Assembly: GCA_965238265.1 (NCBI GenBank)
Contig: OZ250185.1
Span: forward strand, 4,154,001 to 4,218,000
Source of the DNA: JAJDUF01 sp965238265
GTDB taxonomy: Bacteria; Chloroflexota; UBA11872; UBA12225; JAJDUF01
DNA length: 64,000 nucleotides
Direction: 5' to 3'
The notes below the pieces were generated by a model that saw nothing but the letters and a program-made list of their open reading frames with translations, ran no database searches and was not told the DNA's origin. A program made the translations under genes and the position numbers. Of the stretch, positions 25,354 through 34,152 are shown piece after piece (positions within the stretch are counted from its first letter, which is position 1; each line of letters begins with the position of its first letter).

Positions 25354-27393
25354 CTATTGGAAGAACTCGACGAGCGCCGGATAGGCCGTCATCATAAGCA
25401 GCACGAGCACGGCTCCAATCACAAACCCCAGCGCGTAGTGATAGATACGGCCCGTTTGGTGGTAGCGGAGCAGCGCCCCGGACTTGATCGTGAGCCAGCC
25501 GGATCCATCAACGCCCCAGTTGTTGACAATCTTGCGGTCGAAAAGCGCAGTGAGGGCGGAGATACTCAAGAGGATGCGGTTGATGATCCAGTCGTATAGC
25601 TCATCGAAGTAGAACTTATTCAGCAAGAAGCGGTAGACGGTCGCAAAGCTCTCACCCAAGATCGCCGCCGGGATCAGGCCGAAATTGTAGACGGCGACCG
25701 CCAGCACAATACCGAGCAGCGCCGCGGCGGTCCCGACGAGCGCGAGGCCCAAGCTGAACGCCTCTTCGTGGTGCTCGCCGAAATGCACCACGTCGGCAAA
25801 GCCGGTATACAGGCCGGGAATGTTGATCCAGCCGGCAATCACGGCGAAAACGGCGATGATGACCAGCGGCAGCCACATCGTCCAAGGCGCTTCGTGCGGC
25901 TCGTGATGCTCTTCGGCATGCGCGTCGTGGCCTTCCGGCTCGTCAGATTGCGTGCCGGGTAAGGGCGCAGCGTGCGGCGCCCCTACGGAGGCGTCATCTC
26001 CAGGGTTATCCGCCGCCATAGGCGCGAGATGCCAGCGAGGGGAGCCACCAAACGTCAGCCATGCGACTCGGAACATGTAGAAGGCCGTCAGTGTGGCAGT
26101 CACGACGCCCACCAGGAAAGGCAGCCAATGGCCCGCGCCCAACGTCCCGGCCAGGATTTCGTCCTTGCTCCAGAACCCGGCCAGGGGGAACACGCCGGCG
26201 AGGGCGAGCGCGCCGATGACAAAGGTGGCAGCCGTGATGGGCATGCGCCGGGCCAGTCCCCCCATGTAGTTCATGTCGTTGGGGCTGACGGCGCGCCCGT
26301 GCAGCACCGTTTCCATCGTGTGGATGACCGCTCCCGACCCCAGGAACAGGAGCGCCTTGAAAAAGGCGTGCGTATAGAGGTGGAAGAGCGCCGCCGTGTA
26401 GGCGCCGGCCCCTAGCGCCATCATCATGTAGCCCAGCTGGCTCACGGTGGAGTAGGCGAGCACCCGCTTGATGTCCGGCTGCACCAGCGCGATAACGCCG
26501 GCAAAGATGGCGGTGAAGGTACCGACGACGAGCACGACCTCCAGCGCGCCGGGGGCCGCGACGAAAAGCGGATAGGCCCGCGCGACGAGGAATACGCCGG
26601 CCGTGACCATCGTTGCGGCGTGGATCAGGGCGCTGACCGGCGTCGGGCCTTCCATCGCGTCGGGCAACCACACGTGCAGCGGGAACTGCCCCGATTTGCC
26701 GACCGCGCCGAGGAACAGCAGCAGCACGCTCAAGGTGAGCAGGCCGGAGCTGATCTCCCCGTTCGTCGCGGCCGCGAAGATGGTCCCCATGTCGAACGTG
26801 CCGGTCTGACTGAAGAGAATGAGAATGGCGATGAAGAACCCAACGTCGCCGACACGGGTCGTCACGAAGGCTTTCTTGGACGCCTCGGCCGCCGAGCGGC
26901 GCTCGTTGTAGAAGCCGATGAGCAGATACGAGCACAGCCCCACCAACTCCCACGCCATGTAGAGAATGAGGAAGTTGTAGGCGATGACGAGCGTAAGCAT
27001 GGCCCCGGTGAACAGCGCGATGACCGAGAAAAACCACCAGAAGCGATTGTGCCCACTCATGTAGCCCACGGAGTAGAACTGGATGAGGAAGGAGAGGAAG
27101 CTGACCACGCCGAGCATCACAATGGCGGGCCAATCCACCACCATGTTGACGGGGAAGGTGAACGAGTCGATTCGGAACCAGGACCATGTGATGAGGTGGG
27201 CGTGCTCGGTCAAGTCCGGCGTGCCGGCCGCGTCGGTGAAGACGATCAGAAAGACGATGAAGGCCGCGGCGGTAGCACCCAAGGACACGAACGCCCCCAG
27301 GGCGTGCTTCCGGGGGCCGAGCCAACGGGTTATGACGACGTTGAAGAAGAAGGCACCCACGCAGAGGGTGGGCACAAGCCAAGCATAGTCCAT
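25354..27393 (-). CDS. nuoL: NADH-quinone oxidoreductase subunit L
   Basis: Largest antiporter-like membrane subunit, 679 residues with about 16 helices. FPLHVWLPDAMEGPTPVSALIHAATMV is the diagnostic block (only partly quoted as motif), with AYSTVSQLGYMMMALG following. A His/Glu-rich loop near 495-520 (HDAHAEEHHEPHE) is exposed and may bind metal. The C-terminal part carries the long lateral helix that couples the pump modules. The stop overlaps the ribosome binding site of nuoM. Confidence 0.96.
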   Translation of the reverse strand: MDYAWLVPTLCVGAFFFNVVITRWLGPRKHALGAFVSLGATAAAFIVFLIVFTDAAGTPDLTEHAHLITWSWFRIDSFTFPVNMVVDWPAIVMLGVVSFLSFLIQFYSVGYMSGHNRFWWFFSVIALFTGAMLTLVIAYNFLILYMAWELVGLCSYLLIGFYNERRSAAEASKKAFVTTRVGDVGFFIAILILFSQTGTFDMGTIFAAATNGEISSGLLTLSVLLLFLGAVGKSGQFPLHVWLPDAMEGPTPVSALIHAATMVTAGVFLVARAYPLFVAAPGALEVVLVVGTFTAIFAGVIALVQPDIKRVLAYSTVSQLGYMMMALGAGAYTAALFHLYTHAFFKALLFLGSGAVIHTMETVLHGRAVSPNDMNYMGGLARRMPITAATFVIGALALAGVFPLAGFWSKDEILAGTLGAGHWLPFLVGVVTATLTAFYMFRVAWLTFGGSPRWHLAPMAADNPGDDASVGAPHAAPLPGTQSDEPEGHDAHAEEHHEPHEAPWTMWLPLVIIAVFAVIAGWINIPGLYTGFADVVHFGEHHEEAFSLGLALVGTAAALLGIVLAVAVYNFGLIPAAILGESFATVYRFLLNKFYFDELYDWIINRILLSISALTALFDRKIVNNWGVDGSGWLTIKSGALLRYHQTGRIYHYALGFVIGAVLVLLMMTAYPALVEFFQ

Positions 27394-27444
27394 GCGTTCT
27401 CCGGTGCTGCCGAACCTAGCGTCGTCACCGCCGCGGGTGCAATG

Positions 27445-27753
27445 CTACCAGCGCAAGCTGTCTACCTCGTCAACATTCACCGACTGTCGTAGGCGGTAGA
27501 CCCGCAAGACGATAGCAAGCCCCAAGCCTAACTCGGCGGCGGCAATCGTGATGACGAAGATCGCTATGATGATCCCGGCCACGCGGCCAGGGTCCAAGTA
27601 GGTGGCAAAGGCCACCAGATTGATCGCCACGGCGTTGAGCAGCAGCTCGATTGAGATCAAGATCAGGACGGCATTGCGCCGCGCCAGCAGGCCATACGTG
27701 CCGATGGCGAACAGCGCCGCGCTGAGGAGGAGGAAGTGCTCCAGGGGAATCAC
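27445..27753 (-). CDS. nuoK: NADH-quinone oxidoreductase subunit K
   Basis: 102-residue three-helix membrane subunit forming part of the proton path. The start is GTG at 27753, which overlaps the nuoJ stop (GTGA) and gives the family's usual length of about 100. Conserved acidic residues occur in SIELLLNAVAINLVAF and AAAELGLGLAIV. A longer in-frame reading from 27843 would run through nuoJ and is rejected. Confidence 0.95.
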   Translation of the reverse strand: MIPLEHFLLLSAALFAIGTYGLLARRNAVLILISIELLLNAVAINLVAFATYLDPGRVAGIIIAIFVITIAAAELGLGLAIVLRVYRLRQSVNVDEVDSLRW

Positions 27754-28250
27754 GACTCGCCCTCCGTGCGCCGCGCCAGAATCAGCGCGCCGAGCAAGGC
27801 CACGAGCAGCACGACCGAGGCAATCTCGAACGGCACCGCCCACGGCCCGAAGAGCTGCTCACCGAGCACGTCGGGGCCGGCGCGCTCCAGGACCGGCGTG
27901 CGGCCGCCGAGCCAATCGGTCGCTAGTGCCTGGTACGCCAGGACGACAAACACCACAATGGCCGCGACGACTGCCAAGGGCCACTGCGTATGGGCGCGGC
28001 CGCGATACTGCTCCGGGCGAGTCAGCATCAAGGCGAAGAGCAAGAGCACGCTGACGGTGCCGCCGTAAATCAGGATTTGCACCAGGGCGAGGAAATCGGC
28101 GTACAGATAGAGGTAGACCAGCCCGGTGAGGCTCAACGTGAGAATAAGCAGGAGGGCGCTATAGACCACGTTGCGGACGACCACAACACCGAGCGCGGAG
28201 ATAAGCGTGGCGGCAGCGAGCACGTAGAACGTGCCTTGTGCGAAGGTCAT
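27750..28250 (-). CDS. nuoJ: NADH-quinone oxidoreductase subunit J
   Basis: 166-residue, five-helix membrane subunit. VRNVVYSALLLILTL and YAYLYADFLALVQILIYGGTVSVLLLFALML-type residues are the family core. The C-terminal end is truncated compared with longer forms but normal for many bacteria. It overlaps nuoK by 4 bases. A gap of about 184 bases to nuoI lies upstream. Confidence 0.94.
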   Translation of the reverse strand: MTFAQGTFYVLAAATLISALGVVVVRNVVYSALLLILTLSLTGLVYLYLYADFLALVQILIYGGTVSVLLLFALMLTRPEQYRGRAHTQWPLAVVAAIVVFVVLAYQALATDWLGGRTPVLERAGPDVLGEQLFGPWAVPFEIASVVLLVALLGALILARRTEGES

Positions 28251-28434
28251 CGTGGACGCGGTTCCAACATGGCGTGATACGTTCCCGGGGCCGCTGTAGA
28301 TTCGCCGGTGCGAGGTGCAGCGGTGGTGCGCCTACCGGGCACCGTCCCCGCCGCAACGCTGGCGCTGCCTATGCTGCCATAGATGCTCGAAATATGCACG
28401 CGGCAGCGGTTCTGCGGCGTAGTACGGGCCACCA
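28251..28434. other. Gap inside the nuo operon between nuoI and nuoJ
   Basis: 184 bases with no gene or clear repeat. It is the largest gap in an otherwise tightly packed operon and could hold an internal promoter or decayed sequence. Nothing specific was recognised. Confidence 0.4.
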
Positions 28435-28926
28435 TTACGTCGTGGCTGCAGCGCCGGGCCGCGTGCGCTCCGGCGGCGGCGTCTCCTTCCCCAAGCGCCG
28501 CTGCATCCCATCGGCAATCTCGACGAGTTTATCCATGTCGTACACCAGCTCTTGCCGGTCGTAGACCGTGAGCTGCCAATGGGGGGTCATTTCGTTAGCG
28601 TCGAAGGGGCAGACCTCGACGCAGATGCCGCAGTAGGAGCAGCGGCCGAGGTCAATCCAGTACTGCGTGACGATGTTCTTCTTATCGCTCTTGTCGCCCT
28701 CGTACTTCGCCGCCGTCATCGAGATACAGTCGTCCGGGCAGGCGCGCTCGCAAATACGGCACGCCACGCAGACAATCTCGTCAATCTTCTTGTCCCACAG
28801 CAGCCCCGGGGCGCCCATGAACCGCTCCTGCAGCGGCATCTGCTCCTTGGGATACTGCCACGTGACATTATCGCGGAAGAAGGCCGTGCGAACCGTCTGC
28901 ACCATCCCTTTAAGTGCGCCGAGCAT
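28435..28926 (-). CDS. nuoI: NADH-quinone oxidoreductase subunit I
   Basis: Ferredoxin-like subunit with two 4Fe-4S clusters (N6a and N6b) passing electrons to NuoB. Two complete motifs are visible: CVACRICERACPDDC and CSYCGICVEVCPFDA. The ATG at 28926 (163 residues) is chosen because AAAGGAG lies just upstream; the TTG at 28947 would swallow that site. In this operon without NuoEFG, the subunit may take electrons directly from a ferredoxin-like donor. Confidence 0.95.
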   Translation of the reverse strand: MLGALKGMVQTVRTAFFRDNVTWQYPKEQMPLQERFMGAPGLLWDKKIDEIVCVACRICERACPDDCISMTAAKYEGDKSDKKNIVTQYWIDLGRCSYCGICVEVCPFDANEMTPHWQLTVYDRQELVYDMDKLVEIADGMQRRLGKETPPPERTRPGAAATT

Positions 28927-28972
28927 GTCTCTCGCTCCTTTGGTCAATAGCTACTGCGTATCAACCCTGCAA

Positions 28973-30217
28973 CTATTGACTACTCACCGACAATTCCTCG
29001 GGCGCCAGTGGCCGCGCCGGCACGCGCGCCAAGCGCACCGGAGCCGGTGTGTCTGCTGGGCGTCCGCGGAGGATGAGGTAGACGATGGAGAAGGCGATGA
29101 CCGTGACGGCGGTCGCAATAGCCGCTGGCCAATTGCCGAACACCACGAGCATCGCCGTGAGCACCAGATTTGCCAGGGCCGCTGGCAGGAGGGCCTTCCA
29201 CGCGAAGGACATCAGCTGGTCAATACGCAAGCGCGGCAGGGTGCCCCGCAGCCAGATGGTGAAGAGAATGAGCACGCTGGTCTTGGCAAAGAAGAAGCCA
29301 AAGCCAACCAGCATCACCAGTGTTCCGCCAAGACCGGCTGCCGCGGACAGGCCGGCGGCTTCCACAATAGCTTCCGGCATGCCGAAGAAGGTCCACCCGC
29401 CAAGATAGAGTGTGGCGGCGAGGACGGCGTTCAGAAAGACTGAGGCGTACTCGGTCAGGAAGAACAGCGCCCAGCGCATGCCGCTGTATTCGAGGAAGGG
29501 GCCGAATACCAATTCCGATTCCGCGATGCTGATGTCAAAGGGGGTGCGGTTATTCTCGGCTAGGGAGGCGGTGACGAAAATGAAGAAGCCCAGCGGCTGG
29601 ATGAAGATGAACCACAGCGGTGCCTGGGCGTCCACGATGTCCGAAAGGGACATGCTTTGCGCCAGGAGCGCCACGCCCAGCAGTGCGACCACCAACGGTA
29701 GCTCATAGGCGATGAGCTGGGCGACGGCCCGCGCAGCACCCAGCATCGAGTACTTGTTGCCCGACGACCAGCCGGACATCACCAGCCCGACCGTCGAGAT
29801 AGCGGGGATGGCCACGATGTAGAGCAAGCCGAGATCGAGCGCGCGCACCACCACGTCGCGGGACCACGGGACGACGAGGAAGACTAAAAAGACCGGGATG
29901 AATACCAGGTAGGGCGCCATCTTGAAAATGCGCTTATCGGCAGCGGCCGGTGTCAGGTCCTCCTTGACCAGCAGCTTGATGGCGTCCGCCGGCGACTGCA
30001 ACAGACCGTGTGGCCCGTTGAGCGTCGGACCGGGTCGCAGTTGGATCTTGCCGAGCGTCTTGCGCTCCAGCCAGATCAAGCCCATGACGGTGAACAAGAC
30101 GACGTTGAGGAGGATAAAGAGACCGAGGAAAGAGAGCAGATTAAGGCCCGGCACCCAATCGGCGGTGAGGAAGCCAGGCAGCACCGAGGTTATGGATTCA
30201 TAGTTGTAATCAAACAT
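28973..30217 (-). CDS. nuoH: NADH-quinone oxidoreductase subunit H
   Basis: Eight-helix membrane subunit joining the pump arm to the quinone-binding arm, 414 residues. LIWLERKTLGKIQLRPGPTLNGPHG-type residues, AENNRTPFDISIAESELV and FFLTEYASVFLNA are diagnostic. It is somewhat longer than E. coli NuoH because of a C-terminal tail with basic and Pro-rich residues. The start directly abuts the nuoD stop. Confidence 0.96.
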   Translation of the reverse strand: MFDYNYESITSVLPGFLTADWVPGLNLLSFLGLFILLNVVLFTVMGLIWLERKTLGKIQLRPGPTLNGPHGLLQSPADAIKLLVKEDLTPAAADKRIFKMAPYLVFIPVFLVFLVVPWSRDVVVRALDLGLLYIVAIPAISTVGLVMSGWSSGNKYSMLGAARAVAQLIAYELPLVVALLGVALLAQSMSLSDIVDAQAPLWFIFIQPLGFFIFVTASLAENNRTPFDISIAESELVFGPFLEYSGMRWALFFLTEYASVFLNAVLAATLYLGGWTFFGMPEAIVEAAGLSAAAGLGGTLVMLVGFGFFFAKTSVLILFTIWLRGTLPRLRIDQLMSFAWKALLPAALANLVLTAMLVVFGNWPAAIATAVTVIAFSIVYLILRGRPADTPAPVRLARVPARPLAPEELSVSSQ

Positions 30218-31393
30218 CTACCGATCCACCTCACCCAGCACAATGTCTACCGATCCGAGCGCCAGCACGGCATCGGCGATGTAGTTCCCGATCATCAGGC
30301 GCCCCAGCGCTTGGAGGTTGCAGTAGGAAGGCGAGCGATACTTCACGCGGTATGGCTCCATCTTGTTCTGCTCGCTGACGAGATAGACGCCGAAGTCGCC
30401 GCGGCTGTTCTCGATGCGCTGATACGCTTCACCGGCCGGCGTGCGGAGGGACTTGGGCACGTTCCCTAGGATCGGGCCGGCGGGTAAGTCCTTCAGAGCT
30501 TGCTCGATGATACGGATACTCTGGTGCATTTCCTCGATGCGGATCAGGTACCGCTCATAGCAATCTCCCGTCGTACCCACGGGGATGTCGAAGTCGAAGC
30601 GGTCGTAGATCGAGTACGGCTCCGCGCGGCGCACGTCAATGGGAAGGCCGGTGGAGCGCAGCACCGGCCCGGAAAGTCCCCAGTTGAGCGCTTCCTCGGC
30701 GGTAATCGTGGCCACGCCGCGCGTGCGGGCGAGGAAAATCTCGTTCTCCGACAGCAGCCGGTTGAAGTCATCGAGCGAGCGCCGGGCCAAGTCCAACGTG
30801 TCGCGGACTTTTTGCTCAAACCCGGCGGGGACCTCTTCCTTCAGGCCACCCGGCCGGAAATAGTTGGGGAACATGCGCGCGCCGCCGACGAACTCGAAGA
30901 GCTGCTGGATTTCTTCACGCAGGGCAAAGGCGTAGGCGAACGGCGTGGTGGCGCCAGCGTCGGCGCCAAAGGCACCGTAGAACATGCAGTGGGAGACCAT
31001 GCGCGTGAACTCGGCGAGGATGATCCGAATGTATTCGGCGCGCTCCGGCACATCCAAATTCGCCAGCTTCTCGACGGCCATACAGTAGCACTGCTCACTG
31101 AGCAAGGCCGAGAGGTATTCCGTCCGGTCGAGGTGGATGATGACCTCTACGTAGCTCGCGGCCTCGCCCAGCTTCTCCGCTCCACGGTGCAAATAGCCGA
31201 TGTGTGGGGTCACTCCTCGAATCCGCTCACCTTCGAGTTGTAAGACTAGCCGAAAGACGCCGTGGGTACTGGGGTGCTGCGGCCCCATATTGATGGTCAT
31301 CTCGACCGTGTCGAGTTCCTGATCGCCCCCGCGAGCCGGCAGCGGCGCGCCGGCCAGCAGGTCGGCGGTGGGAGCTGCGGTGCTCATGGCCAT
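30218..31393 (-). CDS. nuoD: NADH-quinone oxidoreductase subunit D
   Basis: 391-residue 49-kDa-type subunit, homologous to the NiFe-hydrogenase large subunit, lining the quinone site with NuoB. INMGPQHPSTHGVFRLVLQLEGE (first part quoted), IGYLHRGAEKLGE and the C-terminal ending VDIVLGEVDR are diagnostic. NuoC is separate, not fused as in E. coli. The start ATG lies 27 bases after the nuoC stop. Confidence 0.96.
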   Translation of the reverse strand: MAMSTAAPTADLLAGAPLPARGGDQELDTVEMTINMGPQHPSTHGVFRLVLQLEGERIRGVTPHIGYLHRGAEKLGEAASYVEVIIHLDRTEYLSALLSEQCYCMAVEKLANLDVPERAEYIRIILAEFTRMVSHCMFYGAFGADAGATTPFAYAFALREEIQQLFEFVGGARMFPNYFRPGGLKEEVPAGFEQKVRDTLDLARRSLDDFNRLLSENEIFLARTRGVATITAEEALNWGLSGPVLRSTGLPIDVRRAEPYSIYDRFDFDIPVGTTGDCYERYLIRIEEMHQSIRIIEQALKDLPAGPILGNVPKSLRTPAGEAYQRIENSRGDFGVYLVSEQNKMEPYRVKYRSPSYCNLQALGRLMIGNYIADAVLALGSVDIVLGEVDR

Positions 31394-31420
31394 CTTCGTC
31401 CTCGCTGCGCGTCACATCGG

Positions 31421-32266
31421 TCAGTCGTCAAGCTCGACCGGCGGCTCCGGTGGCCGGAGGGGAAAGCTCTTCAACAAGATATGGCCGGGAATGATGCGCC
31501 CCTGTTCGTCGCGTTGCAGCAGCAGCGGTTCCGGGTAAGGATGCCCGGCAAACGTGATGCCAAACATCTCCGCCGTCTCCCGCTCGTGCCAGTTGGCCCC
31601 CCGCCACACCGCAGTCACCGTAGGCACGACCGGATTGTCGTTCGGCACACGCACCTTAAACGTACACTTTTGGAACAGCTCGGTGGAGAACAGGTGGTAG
31701 ACCACGTCCCGCCCCATGTCCTGCCAGTCTACGCCCGACAGACACCGCAGGTAGTCGAACCGCAAGTCGGTGTGGCTGCGGGCGCGCCGGCACGCTTCCA
31801 CGATCCGATCCGTCCGAAAGGTGGCAATCACTTCATCGGCGGCGGCGGTGAACTCGGGCTGCAAGTCGCCCAGCACACGCTCCAGCCGTCCCCGCACGTC
31901 AGCGCGCGTCCGCAGCCCGGGCGCCTCCCGTAGCACCAACGCGAGGGGAGCGCGTGCTGCTCGCGCTGCGGGCCGGCGGCCGGCGGCCGGGCGCCGTCTC
32001 GCAGCCGGGCGTGCGGCCGCGGCGGCCGGCCGCGGCCGGCGCTCTCGCACCGGGGCGCTAAAGCCACAGCCCTCGGCTCCACATGTATTGTCGTGCGCCG
32101 TCCAGCACGCGGCGTGCTGGGGTGTGCGGCATTGCGAGCACACGACCACCGGATCACCGACCGCGAGCGGTTGCCGACAGTGGGGACACTCCTTGCCCAG
32201 CCACGGGCTGCGCTCGCTGGTGGTAATCGCTCGCACCGGCCGCGGGGCCGCACTGTCCGCACTCAC
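31421..32266 (-). CDS. nuoC: NADH-quinone oxidoreductase subunit C with N-terminal RING-like zinc finger
   Basis: 281 residues. The C-terminal part (about 110-281) is the 30-kDa NuoC fold: DLRFDYLRCLSGVDW, VPTVTAVWRGANWHERETAEMFGI and FPLRPPEPP. The N-terminal part carries eight potential metal ligands: C27, C30, C43, C46, H51, C54, C62, C67, in a RING-like spacing. An Ala/Arg/Pro-rich linker (75-105) joins the two. The GTG start overlaps the nuoB stop (GTGA), and no ATG lies between finger and NuoC domain, so the fusion appears real. The finger's role is unknown; it may mediate binding of an electron donor or assembly factor. Confidence 0.9.
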   Translation of the reverse strand: MSADSAAPRPVRAITTSERSPWLGKECPHCRQPLAVGDPVVVCSQCRTPQHAACWTAHDNTCGAEGCGFSAPVRERRPRPAAAAARPAARRRPAAGRRPAARAARAPLALVLREAPGLRTRADVRGRLERVLGDLQPEFTAAADEVIATFRTDRIVEACRRARSHTDLRFDYLRCLSGVDWQDMGRDVVYHLFSTELFQKCTFKVRVPNDNPVVPTVTAVWRGANWHERETAEMFGITFAGHPYPEPLLLQRDEQGRIIPGHILLKSFPLRPPEPPVELDD

Positions 32267-32856
32267 GACCGGCGATCCTTACTGGCTTCACGCAGGATAC
32301 GCTTCTGGAGATCAATGAAGCCTTGCATCAACGCCTCGGGGCGTGGCGGGCAGCCGCCAATGTAGACATCCACCGGGATGACCTGGTCCACGCCCTGCAC
32401 CACCGTCGGATAGCGGTAGTACGGGCCGCCGCAGGTGGCGCAGCCGCCCATGGAGATCACCCACTTCGGCTCCGGCATCTGGTCGTAGAGCCGCTTGACC
32501 GCCGGAGCCATCTTCGTCGTGACCGTGCCGGAGACGATCATCACATCCGACTGCCGCGGCGTCGGCGCCGGCATCGGCACGATCCCAAAGCGATCCAGAT
32601 CGTGGTGCGGCATGGAGGAGGCAATCATTTCGATGGCGCAGCAGGCCAGCCCGAACGTCATCGGCCAGAGGCTGGCTTTGCGTCCCCAGTTGAGCAGCAG
32701 GTCGAGGTTGGTGGTCACAACCCCTTTGGGTAGCTGCGCGAACAGATTTTCCGGCTTCAGGTCCTCACCCGTGCGTGCCGTGTACACGTCCAGGCCGACC
32801 TGTTTGCCGACGGCGGTAAGCTGTTCGTCGGTCGGTGCCGGTGTCATCACTCCCAT
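32263..32856 (-). CDS. nuoB: NADH-quinone oxidoreductase subunit B
   Basis: Carries the terminal 4Fe-4S cluster N2 next to the quinone site. Ligands are visible as GLACCAIEM, GGCATCGGPYY and GGCPPRPEAL. The ATG at 32856 (197 residues) is preferred, with AAGGGG at normal distance, and overlaps nuoA by 10 bases. An alternative ATG at 32847 forms a TGATG junction with the nuoA stop. A longer reading from 32967 runs through nuoA and is rejected. Confidence 0.96.
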   Translation of the reverse strand: MGVMTPAPTDEQLTAVGKQVGLDVYTARTGEDLKPENLFAQLPKGVVTTNLDLLLNWGRKASLWPMTFGLACCAIEMIASSMPHHDLDRFGIVPMPAPTPRQSDVMIVSGTVTTKMAPAVKRLYDQMPEPKWVISMGGCATCGGPYYRYPTVVQGVDQVIPVDVYIGGCPPRPEALMQGFIDLQKRILREASKDRRS

Positions 32857-33212
32857 GCTAGTAACCCCTTGCGCCAGGCGTAGGCAAGACCGAACAGAAG
32901 AATGCCCAGAAAGAGCATCATCTCGTAGAACGCGACGGCACTCAATTCCTTCAGAGTCACGGCCCACGGGAAGAGGAAGACCGCCTCAATCTCAAAGATG
33001 AGAAAGAGAATTGCAAAGAAATAGTAGCGGATGTTCATTTGTGCCCAGTTGGTACCGAGCGGAACCATCCCACATTCGTATGTTTCGGCCTTTTTCTCGC
33101 TCTTGATGCGGGGAGCAAGCAGACTGGCCAAAAACAGCGTGATCGCAATGAAGACAATGCCAAGGATAACGGCCGCGATAATAGGAGTATAGACCGTAGT
33201 GTAATCAGCCAT
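32847..33212 (-). CDS. nuoA: NADH-quinone oxidoreductase subunit A
   Basis: 121-residue three-helix membrane subunit and first gene of the operon. KKAETYECGMVPLGTNWAQMNIRYYFFAILFLIFEIEAVFLFPWA contains the family signature (ECG and the acidic helix; described rather than a full match). GAGGGA upstream of the ATG at 33212 suits a ribosome binding site. The promoter should lie within 33213-33478, but no clear -35/-10 pair was recognised. Confidence 0.95.
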   Translation of the reverse strand: MADYTTVYTPIIAAVILGIVFIAITLFLASLLAPRIKSEKKAETYECGMVPLGTNWAQMNIRYYFFAILFLIFEIEAVFLFPWAVTLKELSAVAFYEMMLFLGILLFGLAYAWRKGLLAWE

Positions 33213-33478
33213 GTGTACCCTCCCTCATAAAGAAGCTCGGGCCCGGTAACATCTGCGGTTTTCCGGTGCAAATCACCCTGCGGAGGCGCAAAGCCGCCCG
33301 GCAGCTACACGAGCGGCAAGGGCGATCCTGGGTGGGTGTAAGCGGAACCGGTAGGAGTATAGCTGGTGGGCCGCTGCCCCAGCAAGGCAACGCGGCTGCC
33401 TCAATACGCCCTGGAAGCCGGGTGGCGGCGCCGGCCGTAGCCCTGGGCAGAGAGGAAGATACACGAGGTGTGGTGGGG
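33213..33478. other. Upstream region of the nuo operon
   Basis: 266 gene-free bases between nuoA and the tRNA-Cys fragment. It presumably holds the nuo promoter on the minus strand. No confident promoter, operator or repeat was recognised. Confidence 0.4.
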
Positions 33479-33510
33479 AGGAGGTGAGCGGAATCGAACC
33501 GCTGAATAGG
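33479..33510 (-). other. tRNA-Cys 3' fragment (possible attachment-site relic)
   Basis: The complement reads CCTATTCAGCGGTTCGATT then CCGCTC, exactly as the variable/T-arm part of the intact tRNA-Cys at 35097-35168. It then continues with a degenerate acceptor strand (two mismatches). No 5' half, anticodon or D arm follows. Position and orientation are those expected for the far end of an element inserted at the 3' end of tRNA-Cys. Confidence 0.85.
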
Positions 33511-33587
33511 CATAGGCGAGGGCGCACGTGAACGTATATGAATATGTGATATTGTAGCAGAACGCGGGCGCGTGATACACTGGAAGC

Positions 33588-33854
33588 GTGGAATATGAGT
33601 GGGATGAATCCAAGCGACGCTCGAACCTCGCCAAGCATCGAGTGGATTTCACCGCCATAACGCATTTCGAGTGGGACACTGCCGTTATCGAGTCTGACGA
33701 GAGACATGACGAACCGCGATGGGTAGCGAAGGGTTTCATCGGGACAGTTCTGCACACCGTCGTCTTCACTGAGCGCGAGGACACGCTCCGCATCATCAGC
33801 CTACGCAAAGCCACTCGAAAGGAGGCTAGAGGTTATGTCGAATACCAAACATGA
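33588..33854 (+). CDS. brnT: BrnT-family toxin (ribonuclease)
   Basis: 88-residue toxin. The start MEYEWDESKRRSNLAKHRVDF and the ending LRIISLRKATRKEARGYVEYQT are hallmarks of BrnT, a RelE-like RNase that arrests growth by cutting RNA and is neutralised by BrnA. The start is GTG at 33588. The coding sequence overlaps brnA by 20 bases, giving tight coupling. A TACACT sequence lies close upstream of the start and may be a -10 box. The unit lies between a tRNA-Cys fragment and an intact tRNA-Cys. Confidence 0.88.
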   Translation: MEYEWDESKRRSNLAKHRVDFTAITHFEWDTAVIESDERHDEPRWVAKGFIGTVLHTVVFTEREDTLRIISLRKATRKEARGYVEYQT

Positions 33855-34086
33855 GATTCTGTTCCCGACGCCTGAAGAAGACGCCGCTATTCGGGCGGGC
33901 ATCGCCGCAGACCCGGATACACGGGAACTCACCACCGAAGAAATTGCCCGCATGCGCCCGGTATCGGAAGTCCTTCCCCACGTCGTAGAACGCTACCTCC
34001 GAACGCGCGACGAGAAGAAGGCGGCGCGACAACCGGGAAGTGAGGCAGCAGACTCGCAGGCGCTGACAACCACCTCGCCACCGTAG
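33835..34086 (+). CDS. brnA: BrnA-family antitoxin
   Basis: 83-residue partner of the BrnT toxin. The segment FPTPEEDAAIRAGIAADPDT and the sequence RMRPVSEVLPHVVERYLR are typical of BrnA antitoxins; the C-terminal part should form the ribbon-helix-helix DNA-binding domain that represses the operon. GAAAGGAGG, inside brnT, lies just before the ATG at 33835. Expected to form a tight complex with BrnT and bind its own promoter. Confidence 0.87.
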   Translation: MSNTKHEILFPTPEEDAAIRAGIAADPDTRELTTEEIARMRPVSEVLPHVVERYLRTRDEKKAARQPGSEAADSQALTTTSPP

Positions 34087-34152
34087 CGGCCATAGCCCCG
34101 GTGACGCGGTTGGGCGGGGGACGCAATCTTGGGGTTGCACCAGGACGGGAGG

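Noticed and set aside
26006..27382. Long minus-strand frame overlapping nuoL in another frame.
   Set aside because: Arg/His-rich out-of-frame reading of nuoL without known domains.
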